From Oscillospiraceae bacterium (GTDB lineage Bacteria > Bacillota > Clostridia > Oscillospirales > Oscillospiraceae), in contig JAFPWF010000024.1 in the NCBI GenBank assembly GCA_017395085.1, positions 183,142 through 247,141 on the forward strand: a stretch of DNA of 64,000 nt, given 5' to 3'. How positions within the stretch are numbered: the first letter of the stretch is position 1; each line of letters begins with the position of its first letter. A model generated the notes under the pieces. The model saw only the letters and a program-made list of their open reading frames with translations, was not told where the DNA came from and made no database searches. The position numbers were made by a program, and so were the translations under genes. Positions 50,845 through 59,096 of this stretch are shown here, piece after piece.

Positions 50845-52107
50845 ATGATGAAGCGTTTTTGCTTTCTGCTTCTGGCCGCCGCGGCCGTCCTGCTGGCAGG
50901 CTGTTCTTCCTCCGGCCGGGTTATGGATGGAGACGGCATGATCCGGCAGGCCGCCTATTCCCAGATCACGCCGGAAGAAGCTCTGGAAATGATGGAAAAG
51001 GACAATGGCCACGTCGTTGTGGATGTGCGCCGGCAGGATGAGTATGATGCGGGACATATCCCGGGCGCAATCCTGATCCCGAACGAGTCCATCGGCAGCG
51101 ATCCGCCGGAGGAGCTGCCCGACCGTGACCAGGTCATCCTGATCTATTGCCGAACAGGAAACCGCTCGAAACAGGCGGCGCAGAAACTGGCAGAGATGGG
51201 CTATACGAACATCTATGAATTCGGCGGGATCAACACCTGGCCCGGAGAACTCGTGAAGGAGGAGGAAACAGCGGAAGTGAGAGCGTTCAACTTTGAAAAC
51301 AGAAGCGTGCTGCTCAACAGCGGGTACGAGATGCCCATCCTGGGCCTCGGCACCTATGCGCTGGACCATGATACCTGCGTCAATTCCGTCAAAACGCTGC
51401 TTGCAAACGGCGGAAGGCTGATCGACACGGCGTACATGTACGGAAACGAGGAGGCCGTCGGGGAAGGCGTCCGCCGGGCCATGGTTGAATACGGCATTCC
51501 CCGTGAGGAGATTTTTGTCATTACGAAGATCTATCCAAACCAGTTCCATGACCCGGAAGCGGCCATTGACATAGCGCTGGAAAAGCTGGACCTCGGGTAC
51601 ATCGACATGATGCTGCTGCACCACCCGGGCACCGACGATGTGAAAGCATATAAAGCGATGGAGAAGTATGCGGAGGCGGGAAAGATCCACTCCCTCGGCC
51701 TCTCCAACTGGTATGTGGAGGAACTGACTTCCTTCCTGCCGCAGATCACGATCACGCCCGCGCTGGTGCAGAACGAAATCCATCCGTACTACCAGGAGCG
51801 GGACGTCGTGCCCTTTATTCAGGAAAAGGGAATTGTCGTGCAGTGCTGGTACCCGCTGGGCGGCAGGGGCTACACCGCGGATCTGCTGGGAGATGAGACC
51901 ATCCGCGCGATTGCCGGGGCGCACGGGGTCTCCCCGGCGCAGGTGATCCTCCGCTGGGACCTGCAGCGCGGAATCGTGGTGATCCCCGGATCCGGCAACC
52001 CGGATCATATTATCGAAAATTTGGATCTGTTCGGCTTTGAACTGAGCGAAGATGAGATGGCCGCCATTGCAGCCCTGGACCGCGGGGAGAAGCACGACTG
52101 GTATTGA
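50845..52107 (+). CDS. Lipoprotein-rhodanese-aldo/keto reductase fusion
   Basis: 420 residues in one uninterrupted frame. A lipoprotein signal ends in LLAGC (Cys20). A rhodanese domain (about 38-140) has VVVDVRRQDEYDAGHIPGA and the active loop CRTGNRS (Cys102). From about residue 148 runs an almost full aldo/keto reductase: RLIDTAYMYGNE (Asp194, Tyr199), TKIYPNQF (Lys228), LLHHPG (His259) and IPGSGNPDHI near the NADP site. All four catalytic AKR residues are present. A lipid anchor would place both enzymes outside the cytoplasm, where NADPH is scarce. AGGAGGTGA lies upstream of the ATG. Confidence 0.85.
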   Translation: MMKRFCFLLLAAAAVLLAGCSSSGRVMDGDGMIRQAAYSQITPEEALEMMEKDNGHVVVDVRRQDEYDAGHIPGAILIPNESIGSDPPEELPDRDQVILIYCRTGNRSKQAAQKLAEMGYTNIYEFGGINTWPGELVKEEETAEVRAFNFENRSVLLNSGYEMPILGLGTYALDHDTCVNSVKTLLANGGRLIDTAYMYGNEEAVGEGVRRAMVEYGIPREEIFVITKIYPNQFHDPEAAIDIALEKLDLGYIDMMLLHHPGTDDVKAYKAMEKYAEAGKIHSLGLSNWYVEELTSFLPQITITPALVQNEIHPYYQERDVVPFIQEKGIVVQCWYPLGGRGYTADLLGDETIRAIAGAHGVSPAQVILRWDLQRGIVVIPGSGNPDHIIENLDLFGFELSEDEMAAIAALDRGEKHDWY

Positions 52108-52224
52108 CAAGAATGAGAAAGAAACCGGTATCCTTTCGTTACGGCAGCAGGTTCATGCAAAGGATAAAGGGAATCGTCCCGGAAGACCAACCCCTCGAAT
52201 TCATGAAATGAAGGAGCCGTGTCT

Positions 52225-53052
52225 GTGAGATTTCGAATTTATAAAGGGAAAAAGATCAACAGGTTTCTATGTCTGCTGTTCCTGATCTTCACCGCGATTC
52301 TTCTGATTGCGGCCGGAATTTTTGCCCTGTTAAAGAATTCGGAAGCGGGCGGCACATTCTGTATCCTTGCGATGATCACCGGAGGCTTTTCCCTGCTCTA
52401 CGGGCTTTTGTGGTTTCTATACGGCCGGACGGAAAAAAAGGCGGAACGGAAGCTGAGGGAAATACTCGAGGGGCAAAACGAACCCGATGATCCCGGCCTG
52501 CCGGATTATCAGGAGTTTATCCTTCCGAAAGCGGATCTCATAGAAAAAGCAGGGAAAAGAGCCGGCAGCATTGCCCGGTGGACGGGAATCTGTGCACTGG
52601 GAATGTTTCTTCTGATCGGAGGCATCCAGCTGGCCTGCGGCTCTCTGAAAAGACCCGTTCAACTGCTGTATATGCTCCTCTTCTGCATCGCTATCATGAT
52701 CCCGGGCATTCTGATCCAGTTGAAGCTCTACCGCGAATACGGGCGATCCGTCCCCTCACGCATCCTGCTGTTCCCGGGGAAACTTATCATTGACGACACG
52801 AGCCTCCCTGCGAGAGAGATCCGGGAGATCCGCGTTTCTCCCGCGCAGATTTTTAACCGCAATTCCCCGGATGTGTTTCGGGAAATGACGATCCGGACAG
52901 AGAAGAGCAGCGCAAAGTACCGCATTGACTATCGCGCGGGCACAGCTTCCGGTGAACAGCCTTTCTGGGAAGATTACGGGCTGTTTATCACCGCCCTTTC
53001 CGAATGGGGAACAAAAAACAGCGTGCCTGTCAGCATTTCTTACATGGCCTGA
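52225..53052 (+). CDS. Membrane protein of unknown function
   Basis: 275 residues from a GTG at 52225, eight bases after AAGGAG; a GTG two codons earlier would be too close to that site. Two hydrophobic helices (about 15-37 and 45-66) are followed by a charged cytoplasmic segment, then two more helices (about 120-142 and 148-168). The C-terminal soluble domain (about 175-275) contains RILLFPGKLIIDDTSLPAREIREIRVS, a PH-like strand pattern similar to bacterial YcxB-type domains. No enzyme motif. It follows the fusion gene by about 115 bases. Confidence 0.6.
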   Translation: MRFRIYKGKKINRFLCLLFLIFTAILLIAAGIFALLKNSEAGGTFCILAMITGGFSLLYGLLWFLYGRTEKKAERKLREILEGQNEPDDPGLPDYQEFILPKADLIEKAGKRAGSIARWTGICALGMFLLIGGIQLACGSLKRPVQLLYMLLFCIAIMIPGILIQLKLYREYGRSVPSRILLFPGKLIIDDTSLPAREIREIRVSPAQIFNRNSPDVFREMTIRTEKSSAKYRIDYRAGTASGEQPFWEDYGLFITALSEWGTKNSVPVSISYMA

Positions 53053-53091
53053 TGATCAGGCACCGCTCAAAGCAGATAAACTTTTCCACTC

Positions 53092-53147
53092 TTGATTTAT
53101 TTCGGAAATGGAATATAATATGGGCTGTGGTTAGATGTGTCTAACCA
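53092..53147 (+). promoter_or_regulatory. Strong promoter with palindromic operator
   Basis: TTGATT (53092-53097) and TATAAT (53114-53119) are 16 bases apart. At about +2 to +21 lies the palindrome TGGTTAGA-TGTG-TCTAACCA (53128-53147). GGTTAG/CTAACC arms recall DtxR/IdeR-type metal-dependent repressor sites. The only gene downstream is a short, probably truncated ORF. Confidence 0.55.
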
Positions 53148-53220
53148 TATCGGAACGGTTCACGCCGGGATTTCAATGAGACGGAATCAGGAGCGATCCG
53201 GCCATCAGGGGGAATGCACG

Positions 53221-53382
53221 ATGAAAAAACTGACTTCAAGACAAAAGATCCTGTTTTGCGTATATGCCATGATTCTGGCCATGAGCGGATACCTGGGGGA
53301 GACTTTTGACGGGATAAAAAGCAGCACCGCCCGGCGTTCCGGGCGGTGCCTGTATGTGTGGGTTATTTTTTCAGGAAACTGA
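53221..53382 (+). pseudogene. Short, probably 3'-truncated ORF
   Basis: 53 codons starting MKKLTSRQKILFCVYAMILAMSGYLGETFDG, with one hydrophobic helix. It then runs through the GC-rich terminator hairpin that belongs to the opposite strand and stops in what is the minus-strand 33-residue gene. Coding quality is lost after about residue 32. A promoter with an operator lies upstream. It looks like the 5' end of a gene whose remainder has been deleted. Confidence 0.4.
53324..53349 (-). terminator. Terminator of the small membrane-protein pair
   Basis: A perfect 11-bp stem (53324-53334 with 53339-53349) with a four-base loop is followed on the minus strand by GCTTTTTATC. Confidence 0.85.
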
Positions 53383-53464
53383 TAAACGCGACTGCAACGA
53401 GCGCACAGTCCACAACGGTCGCACCGATCAGGACGGCAAGGGCTCCTCCGGAAATAATGGCCAT
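53363..53464 (-). CDS. 33-residue single-helix membrane protein
   Basis: The minus strand encodes 33 residues beginning MAIISGGALAVLIGATVVDC and ending FISFLKK, a single transmembrane helix with a basic end. AGGAGGGATAGAAT precedes the ATG, and a strong terminator follows directly. It lies 13 bases after the stop of the six-helix protein at 53478..54128. The tight spacing and good ribosome binding site support a real small protein, perhaps a subunit of its neighbour. Confidence 0.6.
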   Translation of the reverse strand: MAIISGGALAVLIGATVVDCALVAVAFISFLKK

Positions 53465-53477
53465 ATTCTATCCCTCC

Positions 53478-54128
53478 TTAAATCCAGCCGAGGCAGGCGC
53501 AGATCACTATCAGCACTGCGTCGAAGCCGAGGATCCCGCCGACGATCGCGGCGGACTGCCTGACGGTAGGCCTGTCGTGAACGTAGAAGGCGGTGGCGAA
53601 GAACGGCAGATAGCCGATCAGCCATAGGATCCACGGACAGCTGCGCTGCCAGAACGCCCACTCCCATGTCAGAATGCCGCAGTAATTGAGGAAGCACTCA
53701 ATGATCACGGCAAGCGTCGTGAGGACGATGCAGTAGAAAATACGGTTGTTGATGCCCATTATTTTGCTCTTCGGATCTTCGGGCAGCATCAGGCAGACGG
53801 TAACGCCCATGATCAGGAACATGAAGGAGATCTCAATGTTATACCCGATCATCAGCAGCCAGGCTGTATTGCCCACACCGACCGGCGTGCCCCAGACCGG
53901 CGCGTAACCGCTGATAAAACAGATCATGGAGTTCCAGATTTCGTTGAAGATGTCCACGCCCCAGAGCGCGAACGCGCCGAGAACGACCTTGTAGTTCTTC
54001 TCGTGCAGCTGTTTCGTGACGATGTACATCGTGATCAGCAGCAGCGGGACGGCGTACCAGTGCATGGTCAGCTCCGGTCTGCGCAGGATCTCCAGCGCGG
54101 ACTTTGTATATTCGGAATATCCTTCCAT
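53478..54128 (-). CDS. Multi-pass membrane protein of unknown function
   Basis: 216 residues with about six hydrophobic helices and short loops, beginning MEGYSEYTKSALEILRRPELTMHWYAVPLLLITMYIV. Trp and Tyr are frequent near the membrane edges (IWNSMICFISGYAPVWGTPVGVGNTAWLLMIGYNIE, and LTWEWAFWQRSCPWILWLIGYLP). No family is recognised. GAGGGGAGGAAAACG precedes the ATG. The 33-residue helix gene and a terminator follow on the same strand. Confidence 0.65.
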   Translation of the reverse strand: MEGYSEYTKSALEILRRPELTMHWYAVPLLLITMYIVTKQLHEKNYKVVLGAFALWGVDIFNEIWNSMICFISGYAPVWGTPVGVGNTAWLLMIGYNIEISFMFLIMGVTVCLMLPEDPKSKIMGINNRIFYCIVLTTLAVIIECFLNYCGILTWEWAFWQRSCPWILWLIGYLPFFATAFYVHDRPTVRQSAAIVGGILGFDAVLIVICACLGWI

Positions 54129-54219
54129 CGTTTTCCTCCCCTCGGCAATGATTGGCGGTTTCTATGCGGTTCCATAGTATCAGAGAATCGCGGCCTGTGC
54201 AACCGCAAATGCGGAGTGG

Positions 54220-54273
54220 GACCCGACGACAGAAAAAGCCGCCAGGAGCTTCCGGACTTATGAAACTCCGGGG
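54220..54273 (+). pseudogene. Remnant of a peptidoglycan-binding domain (copy 2)
   Basis: The plus strand reads DPTTEKAARSFR before the match is lost. A 24-base stretch (from GAAAAAGCCG) is almost identical to copy 1 at about 50585-50608. Only the first half of the domain is left and no gene starts upstream. Confidence 0.4.
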
Positions 54274-54476
54274 GTGAATGCACCGGCGGCGCTGAGCCCG
54301 GTCAGGAGTTCCTCATTGTACCGGTGCACGATGCCGATAGCCTTTGACGCGTTGCCTTCCTTTAAGGCAAGCGCGGTCTGCTCCAGATAATCTGCGGCGG
54401 AATCAGGGCCGAGTCCCATTTTAATCGGAAAATGAATCGATCTCATCCTTGCAATTTTTTTGTCAAAGTTGTACAA
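54258..54476 (-). CDS. Doubtful small ORF
   Basis: Up to 72 residues from a TTG, or 62 from an internal ATG (MRSIHFPIKMGLGPDSAADYLEQTALALKEGN). The middle is helical and charged with no membrane span. No convincing ribosome binding site precedes either start, and the 3' part overlaps the domain remnant on the other strand. It could be a small gene diverging from the flavoprotein at 54526 or chance coding. Confidence 0.25.
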   Translation of the reverse strand: MYNFDKKIARMRSIHFPIKMGLGPDSAADYLEQTALALKEGNASKAIGIVHRYNEELLTGLSAAGAFTPGVS

Positions 54477-54525
54477 TTTTCAGTGACCTGACACGACAAT
54501 CTGATCAGAAAGGGTGAAACGGTTT

Positions 54526-56100
54526 ATGAGCAAATTTGACGCTGTCGTAATAGGCTCGGGAACTGGCGGTTTGTCCGCGGCGCTGAGTCTTGCTACGGAG
54601 GGGAAGAAGATCCTTCTTCTCGAACAGCACAACATGCCGGGAGGATGTGCGACAAGTTTTGTCCGGGGAAGGTTTGAATTCGACGCCTCGCTGCACGAAT
54701 TCTGTTCTCTCGGCTCTCCCGGAAACTGGGCGATGACAGGAAAGCTCCTGATGGAGAAGTACAAACTGGACATCGACTGGTGCCTGGTTCCGGAACTGTA
54801 CCGGTGCATCGGAACCACAAGAAGCGGAAAACGCTTCGACCTCCGCCTCCCGTGCGGGGTGGAGAATGTGATCCAGGCCATGGAGAAGGCGGTCCCGGGT
54901 TCCGAAAAACCGATGCGGACCTTCTTTGAACTGGCGGAGGAATGCAGCGCGGCGTACGACTACTTCAACGACCATATGCTGGACGGCCTGGACAAAAAGG
55001 GATACACCTTTGTCGACGAAGGCCTGTTCATGAAGAAGTTCCCGAACTTCCTGAGGATGGCGGAGTATCCGTTCAACAAAGTGCTGCGGAAGATCGGGAT
55101 GCCGGAAGACGCCATCGACATCCTGGACGTCTACTGGACCTACATCGGCGCGGACTATGAGAAGATGAGCTTTGTGCATCAGGCGTGGATGTTCCTGATG
55201 TACACCAAGTACTATCCCGCCATCTGCACGAGGACCTCCCACGAGCTCACCATGGCGGGAATCCGCAGGCTGCATGAACTGGGCGCGGAAGTCTGGCTGA
55301 ACACCAAGGCGCACAAGGTGGTCGCCGATGATAACGGAAAGATCATCGGGGTGGAAACGGACGCGGGCTTCGTGGAAACCAACTATGTGATTGCAAACGT
55401 GAACCCGCAGACCGCCTACACAAAACTGCTGGACAAGCGCATCAAAGTGCCGGACAGCGAGATCAAGCGCCTCAACGCCCAGAAGCACGGCGTCCGCTTC
55501 TTCGAGGCCTACGTCGGCCTGAACAAAAGCGTGGAGGAGCTCGGCATCCGGGACTACACGATCTTCATGCCCGGCGTGCTGGACAACGGGAAGAACTTCG
55601 AGTGGTCCAAGAGCATGGACCTGAACACCCACAGCGTGGTCGTGATTTACAATGTCGTGAATCCCGAAGCGAGCCCGAAGGGCACGACCGCCATGACCTT
55701 CACGATCACCTACACGGAGGACGTGTGGGGTTCGGTTTCGCAGCGCGACTATGCGAAAAAGAAGACGGAGATTTTCCAAAAAGTGCTGGCGAATTTTGAG
55801 GCGGACACCGGCATTGTCATCCACGACTGCATCGAAGAGATCGAGATGGCAAGTCCCTGGACCTTCTGCAACTTCCTGGGCACGCCGCAGGGGACGGTTT
55901 ACGGGTTTGAAATCAACGACTGGGATACGATGGTGTCGCGCCTGATGTCGCTGCGGAAGGAACAGCCCATCCACGGCTTTAAAACCTGCGGCGCGTCGGG
56001 CGCCCGGGGCGACGGCTTCAACCAGACCTATCTCAACGGAAACGACATGGCCATGCTGATTCTGGAAGAGATGGAACAGGACGCGAAGGAGGGCAAGTAA
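54526..56100 (+). CDS. CrtI/phytoene desaturase-like NAD(P)/FAD-dependent oxidoreductase, second copy
   Basis: 524 residues from the ATG at 54526; a GTG four codons earlier would abut the AAAGG site. The Rossmann motif is VVIGSGTGGLSAALSLA, then KILLLEQHNMPGGCATSF, and the FAD-closing segment is CGASGARGDGFNQTYLNGND. It matches the protein at 204..1742 along its whole length (shared PHELxxAG, NxxTAY, GYxIxxWDxMxxRLMSL patterns), so they are paralogues. The downstream reductase starts directly at the stop codon (TAA-ATG). A TTGTACAA palindrome lies about 55 bases upstream. No MerR-type dyad like that of the first copy is seen. Confidence 0.86.
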   Translation: MSKFDAVVIGSGTGGLSAALSLATEGKKILLLEQHNMPGGCATSFVRGRFEFDASLHEFCSLGSPGNWAMTGKLLMEKYKLDIDWCLVPELYRCIGTTRSGKRFDLRLPCGVENVIQAMEKAVPGSEKPMRTFFELAEECSAAYDYFNDHMLDGLDKKGYTFVDEGLFMKKFPNFLRMAEYPFNKVLRKIGMPEDAIDILDVYWTYIGADYEKMSFVHQAWMFLMYTKYYPAICTRTSHELTMAGIRRLHELGAEVWLNTKAHKVVADDNGKIIGVETDAGFVETNYVIANVNPQTAYTKLLDKRIKVPDSEIKRLNAQKHGVRFFEAYVGLNKSVEELGIRDYTIFMPGVLDNGKNFEWSKSMDLNTHSVVVIYNVVNPEASPKGTTAMTFTITYTEDVWGSVSQRDYAKKKTEIFQKVLANFEADTGIVIHDCIEEIEMASPWTFCNFLGTPQGTVYGFEINDWDTMVSRLMSLRKEQPIHGFKTCGASGARGDGFNQTYLNGNDMAMLILEEMEQDAKEGK

Positions 56101-57306
56101 ATGGCTAATGTGAAAATGAGTTTCATCGGCCTGCTGGATATGCTGCGTTTCAAGAACATGAAAGTCCAGCGGGACAAGATCATTGACAGCACGCCGGTTA
56201 CCGCCCTGGTTGAGAATTACGCCTCAAACCTGAACGCCGCGGCGCGGCATCCCCTGAGCCAGACCTTCACCATTGAGGATATCAAAGTCCGCGGAAAAGG
56301 GGATGTGAAGACCTACACGCTCCGCAGGACCGACGGCGGGAATCCCGCGTTCTTCCGAGCGGGGCAGTTTGTGGTGATCCGCCAGATGATCGACGGGAAA
56401 CTGATCGCCCGCCCGGTTACGCTGTCCTGCGGGCCGGCGATGACGCTGGAAGGGAAAGTCCAGCTCACGGTGAAACGCGTGGAGGAGGACGCCTTCCTGA
56501 GCGCGTACATCCACGACAACTGGAAAGTCGGGGACACCGTTGAGACCTCCGGGCCGCAGGGGACCTTCTTCTACGAGCCGCTGCGCGACGCGAAGAAGGT
56601 GGTCGCCATTGCGGGCGGCAGCGGAATCACCCCGGTTTACGCGATGGCCAACGCGATCGCCGACGGGGACGAGGATTTTGAGATGACCGTCCTCTACGGC
56701 AGCAGGACGAAAAAGGACATCCTCTTCCAGGAGGAGTTCGACGCCATTATGGCGCGGACGGACAAGGTGAAACTGGTCAACGTCCTCAGCGAAGAAGAGG
56801 CGGAAGGCTGCGAGCACGGATTCATTACCGCCGACCTGATCAAAAAATACGCCGGGGACGGAATCTACAGCGTGTTTGCCGCGGGATCCCAGGGAATGTA
56901 CAAATTCCTGGACGGCGAAGCGGAAAAACTCGGACTGATCAAAAAGTATTACCGGAAGGAACTTTACGACAACATCGGCAAGCCCTGGAATTATCCCGGA
57001 TATCCGATGGAAGCGAAAGACAAGGTTTTCAACCTGAAAATCAAAATGTGCGACAAGGTCTTTGAGATTCCCTGCAGCGCCAACGAGAATATCCTTGTCG
57101 CGCTGGAACGCGCGGGCGTGGCCGGACCGAACCGCTGCCGCGGAGGAATCTGCGGCTGGTGCCGGAGCAGGCTGCTCTCCGGGGATGTGTTCATCCCCGA
57201 GGATACGGACGGCAGGAGGGCCCAGGACAAGCTCGACGGGTATATTCATCCGTGCGCGTCCTTTGCCGTGAGCGACCTGTCCATCGAGATGCCGCTGAAG
57301 AGATAA
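56101..57306 (+). CDS. FAD/NAD(P)-binding reductase with C-terminal 2Fe-2S ferredoxin domain
   Basis: 401 residues. About 60 N-terminal residues are shared with the partial gene at 1..202. Then comes a ferredoxin-NADP+ reductase-like module: FAD barrel (AGQFVVIRQMIDGKLIARPVTLS) and nucleotide-binding half (KKVVAIAGGSGITPVYAMANAI, FAAGSQGMYKFLD). The C-terminal domain (about 310-400) is a plant-type 2Fe-2S ferredoxin, with CRGGICGWC and a fourth Cys in IHPCAS. Electrons should run between NAD(P)H, FAD and the iron-sulfur centre to the flavoprotein encoded just upstream. The layout resembles oxygenase reductases, here in a likely anaerobe. Confidence 0.88.
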   Translation: MANVKMSFIGLLDMLRFKNMKVQRDKIIDSTPVTALVENYASNLNAAARHPLSQTFTIEDIKVRGKGDVKTYTLRRTDGGNPAFFRAGQFVVIRQMIDGKLIARPVTLSCGPAMTLEGKVQLTVKRVEEDAFLSAYIHDNWKVGDTVETSGPQGTFFYEPLRDAKKVVAIAGGSGITPVYAMANAIADGDEDFEMTVLYGSRTKKDILFQEEFDAIMARTDKVKLVNVLSEEEAEGCEHGFITADLIKKYAGDGIYSVFAAGSQGMYKFLDGEAEKLGLIKKYYRKELYDNIGKPWNYPGYPMEAKDKVFNLKIKMCDKVFEIPCSANENILVALERAGVAGPNRCRGGICGWCRSRLLSGDVFIPEDTDGRRAQDKLDGYIHPCASFAVSDLSIEMPLKR

Positions 57307-57328
57307 GCATCACGGCGGAAACGAAAAC

Positions 57329-57365
57329 GGAGCTGCCTCAAAACCGGAGGCAGCTCCGCTCTTTT
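57329..57365 (+). terminator. Intrinsic terminator
   Basis: A perfect 11-bp stem (57329-57339 with 57347-57357) is followed by GCTCTTTTT, closing the flavoprotein pair. Confidence 0.88.
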
Positions 57366-57456
57366 TCTCCCGTCCTTGCGCATCCCGCTCATCTGTGTTA
57401 CAGTGGAAACGCCCTTTGGGGCGTGAGCGGGATTACAGAAGACAGGTGTACGGAAC

Positions 57457-58227
57457 ATGCTTTTGAAGCAGGATTTTTATTTTCATTCCATATCGGCGGT
57501 CAGGCGGCTTCACATCCGCATCCCGGATCACGGGGCGCCGCCCTATCCCGTCATGTATTTTTTTGACGGCCACAACCTGTTCCGGGATGAGGATGCAACG
57601 TACGGGAAATCATGGGGGCTTGACGAATTCTGCGCGGCATGGGACAAGCAGCTTGTGATCGTCGGCATCGAGTGCGCCCATGAGGGCAACAGAAGGCTGT
57701 CGGAATATCTCCCGTACGGAACGGGCTTCGGCTGGCTGCGCGGCATCGAGCCTCTCGGGGAGACCGTCATGGAAGGGATCATGGGGGAGCTCAAACCGTA
57801 TATTGACAGGACGTTCCCCGTCATCCCTTTCCGCGAGTGCACCGCGATAGGCGGCTCAAGCATGGGGGGACTGATGGCCGCATATGCGCTTGTGCGGTAT
57901 AACAGATACATCTCCAAAGCGGCGTGCCTGTCGCCGTCGATCGGAAGCGTCAGCGGGAAGCTGTGGAGTGAGATGAACCGGACGGAGATGAGCCCCGACA
58001 CAAGGATCTACCTGTCGTGGGGGACAAAGGAAGGCTACGGAAAGATCAGGGACCCGGATGCCGAGGACAGATCCAGCTGGCTTTACAGGAGCTGCAGGAC
58101 CACCGCGAACAAAGTGATCAGGGCGGGCGGGGCGGCAAAGCTCTACTGCCAGGTTGGAGGACGCCACTGCGAAGAGGACTGGGAGAAACAGCTCGGCATC
58201 TTCATGCCGTTCCTCTGGCAGGAATAA
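57457..58227 (+). CDS. Esterase D-type alpha/beta hydrolase
   Basis: 256 residues. It fits the putative esterase family (Esterase D/Fes-like): YPVMYFFDGHNLFRDEDATYGKSWGLDE near the start, the nucleophile elbow GGSSMGG (Ser about 131), LSWGTKEGY in the acid region and a likely His in VGGRHCEEDWEK. There is no signal peptide, so it is cytoplasmic. It might release acyl groups from sugars or cleave an iron chelator ester; nothing nearby decides. It is followed by small proteins after a repeat-bearing gap. Confidence 0.85.
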   Translation: MLLKQDFYFHSISAVRRLHIRIPDHGAPPYPVMYFFDGHNLFRDEDATYGKSWGLDEFCAAWDKQLVIVGIECAHEGNRRLSEYLPYGTGFGWLRGIEPLGETVMEGIMGELKPYIDRTFPVIPFRECTAIGGSSMGGLMAAYALVRYNRYISKAACLSPSIGSVSGKLWSEMNRTEMSPDTRIYLSWGTKEGYGKIRDPDAEDRSSWLYRSCRTTANKVIRAGGAAKLYCQVGGRHCEEDWEKQLGIFMPFLWQE

Positions 58228-58283
58228 GGTCCCTGCATCTCCGGCCGGTCAAGGGCAGCGGAAGAGCTTCATACAGAATGGTA

Positions 58284-58803
58284 GTCGTCAACCGGTGAAA
58301 TGAAATAAGACCGCACGGAAGAGGTGCCCGAACCATGAGCGAATTTGATCACGATTCTGACCGGAAGAACGCCGACGCGCCGGAGGGTGAATTCGGCTTC
58401 GACTGTGACAGCAACGACGTCCTGTATCATTACGGGGACGGCTTCGCGACCGGTTCCGACGGAAAGCAGTACATGGAAGCGGGCGGCGGCCACGTGGTGG
58501 ACATGGAGACCAACCAGGTCCACTATGCGCCGTCAGGCGGCAACACGGGAAGCAGCGGAGGCAACCTCGCCGGCTTTTATCTGGCGGCGCTGATCGCCTG
58601 CGTGATCCTGTTCTTTGTGTCCGTAAAATTACTGTTTGATCCGGATGTGGATCATACGCTCCGCTGGACGATTGACGTCGTCGTATCCGTCTTGGGCGCT
58701 GTTTATTTCTTCAACAAACTCAGGCAAAAATGAGTTTCCGGATAATTTTTCGCCTGCTGCAAGACTTCAAGGAGACCAGAGAATCCACGTCGTCAACCGG
58801 TGA
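58284..58803. repeat. 15-bp direct repeats preceding two small genes
   Basis: GTCGTCAACCGGTGA occurs at 58284-58298 and 58789-58803, ahead of the genes at 58335 and 58816. The copies may be a shared control site or a trace of duplication. Confidence 0.6.
58335..58733 (+). CDS. Hypothetical two-helix membrane protein with acidic head
   Basis: 132 residues. An acidic, Gly-rich soluble N-terminal region (about 1-78, with FGFDCDSNDVLYHYGDGFATGSDGKQYMEAGG) is followed by two hydrophobic helices (about 80-101 and 110-126). The pattern Y-x-Y-G-D-G...GGGHVVDMETNQVHY may bind a ligand but matches no known family. GGAAGAGG precedes the ATG. A 15-base sequence in its leader recurs ahead of the next gene. 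Confidence 0.5.
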   Translation: MSEFDHDSDRKNADAPEGEFGFDCDSNDVLYHYGDGFATGSDGKQYMEAGGGHVVDMETNQVHYAPSGGNTGSSGGNLAGFYLAALIACVILFFVSVKLLFDPDVDHTLRWTIDVVVSVLGAVYFFNKLRQK

Positions 58804-58815
58804 TGGAGTAAGATA

Positions 58816-59010
58816 ATGATTGCGTTTTTTGAGTTGCTGATAGTGGCTGTGGCGGCAGCAGCCTTGATCATTGCCGGCAAAGCCCAAAAAGGAAAGACAT
58901 CCAATCCCGTGCCCCGCAAAACAATGCGCTGTCCTTCCTGCGGCAGCACGGCCGATGTCCGGGGAGGCTACTGGGAATGCCCGTACTGCGGAGACAGCGG
59001 AAGTGTTTGA
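58816..59010 (+). CDS. Small membrane-anchored zinc-ribbon protein
   Basis: 64 residues. An N-terminal transmembrane helix (about 2-22) is followed by a basic linker and a C-terminal zinc ribbon: CPSCGSTADVRGGYWECPYCGDSG, two CxxC knuckles. The ribbon should face the cytoplasm, given the Lys-rich linker after the helix. The role is unknown. GATGGAGTAAG precedes the ATG. Confidence 0.65.
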   Translation: MIAFFELLIVAVAAAALIIAGKAQKGKTSNPVPRKTMRCPSCGSTADVRGGYWECPYCGDSGSV

Positions 59011-59030
59011 CGAAATATCAGGGAAAGAAA

Positions 59031-59057
59031 ACAGGGAGAGCAGTTTGCTCTCCCTGT
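59031..59057. terminator. Bidirectional terminator
   Basis: A perfect 11-bp stem (59031-59041 with 59047-59057) lies between the zinc-ribbon gene and the convergent 40-residue gene. The minus side is followed by TTTCTTT. Confidence 0.8.
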
Positions 59058-59096
59058 GTAGTTTAATAGAACTGTGTTGTCGGTGCTGCGGCTTTA

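Noticed and set aside
54421-54525. MerR-type promoter for the second flavoprotein pair
   Set aside because: No 19-base spacer with a dyad like that at 1811-1841 could be found; only a short TTGTACAA palindrome is present.
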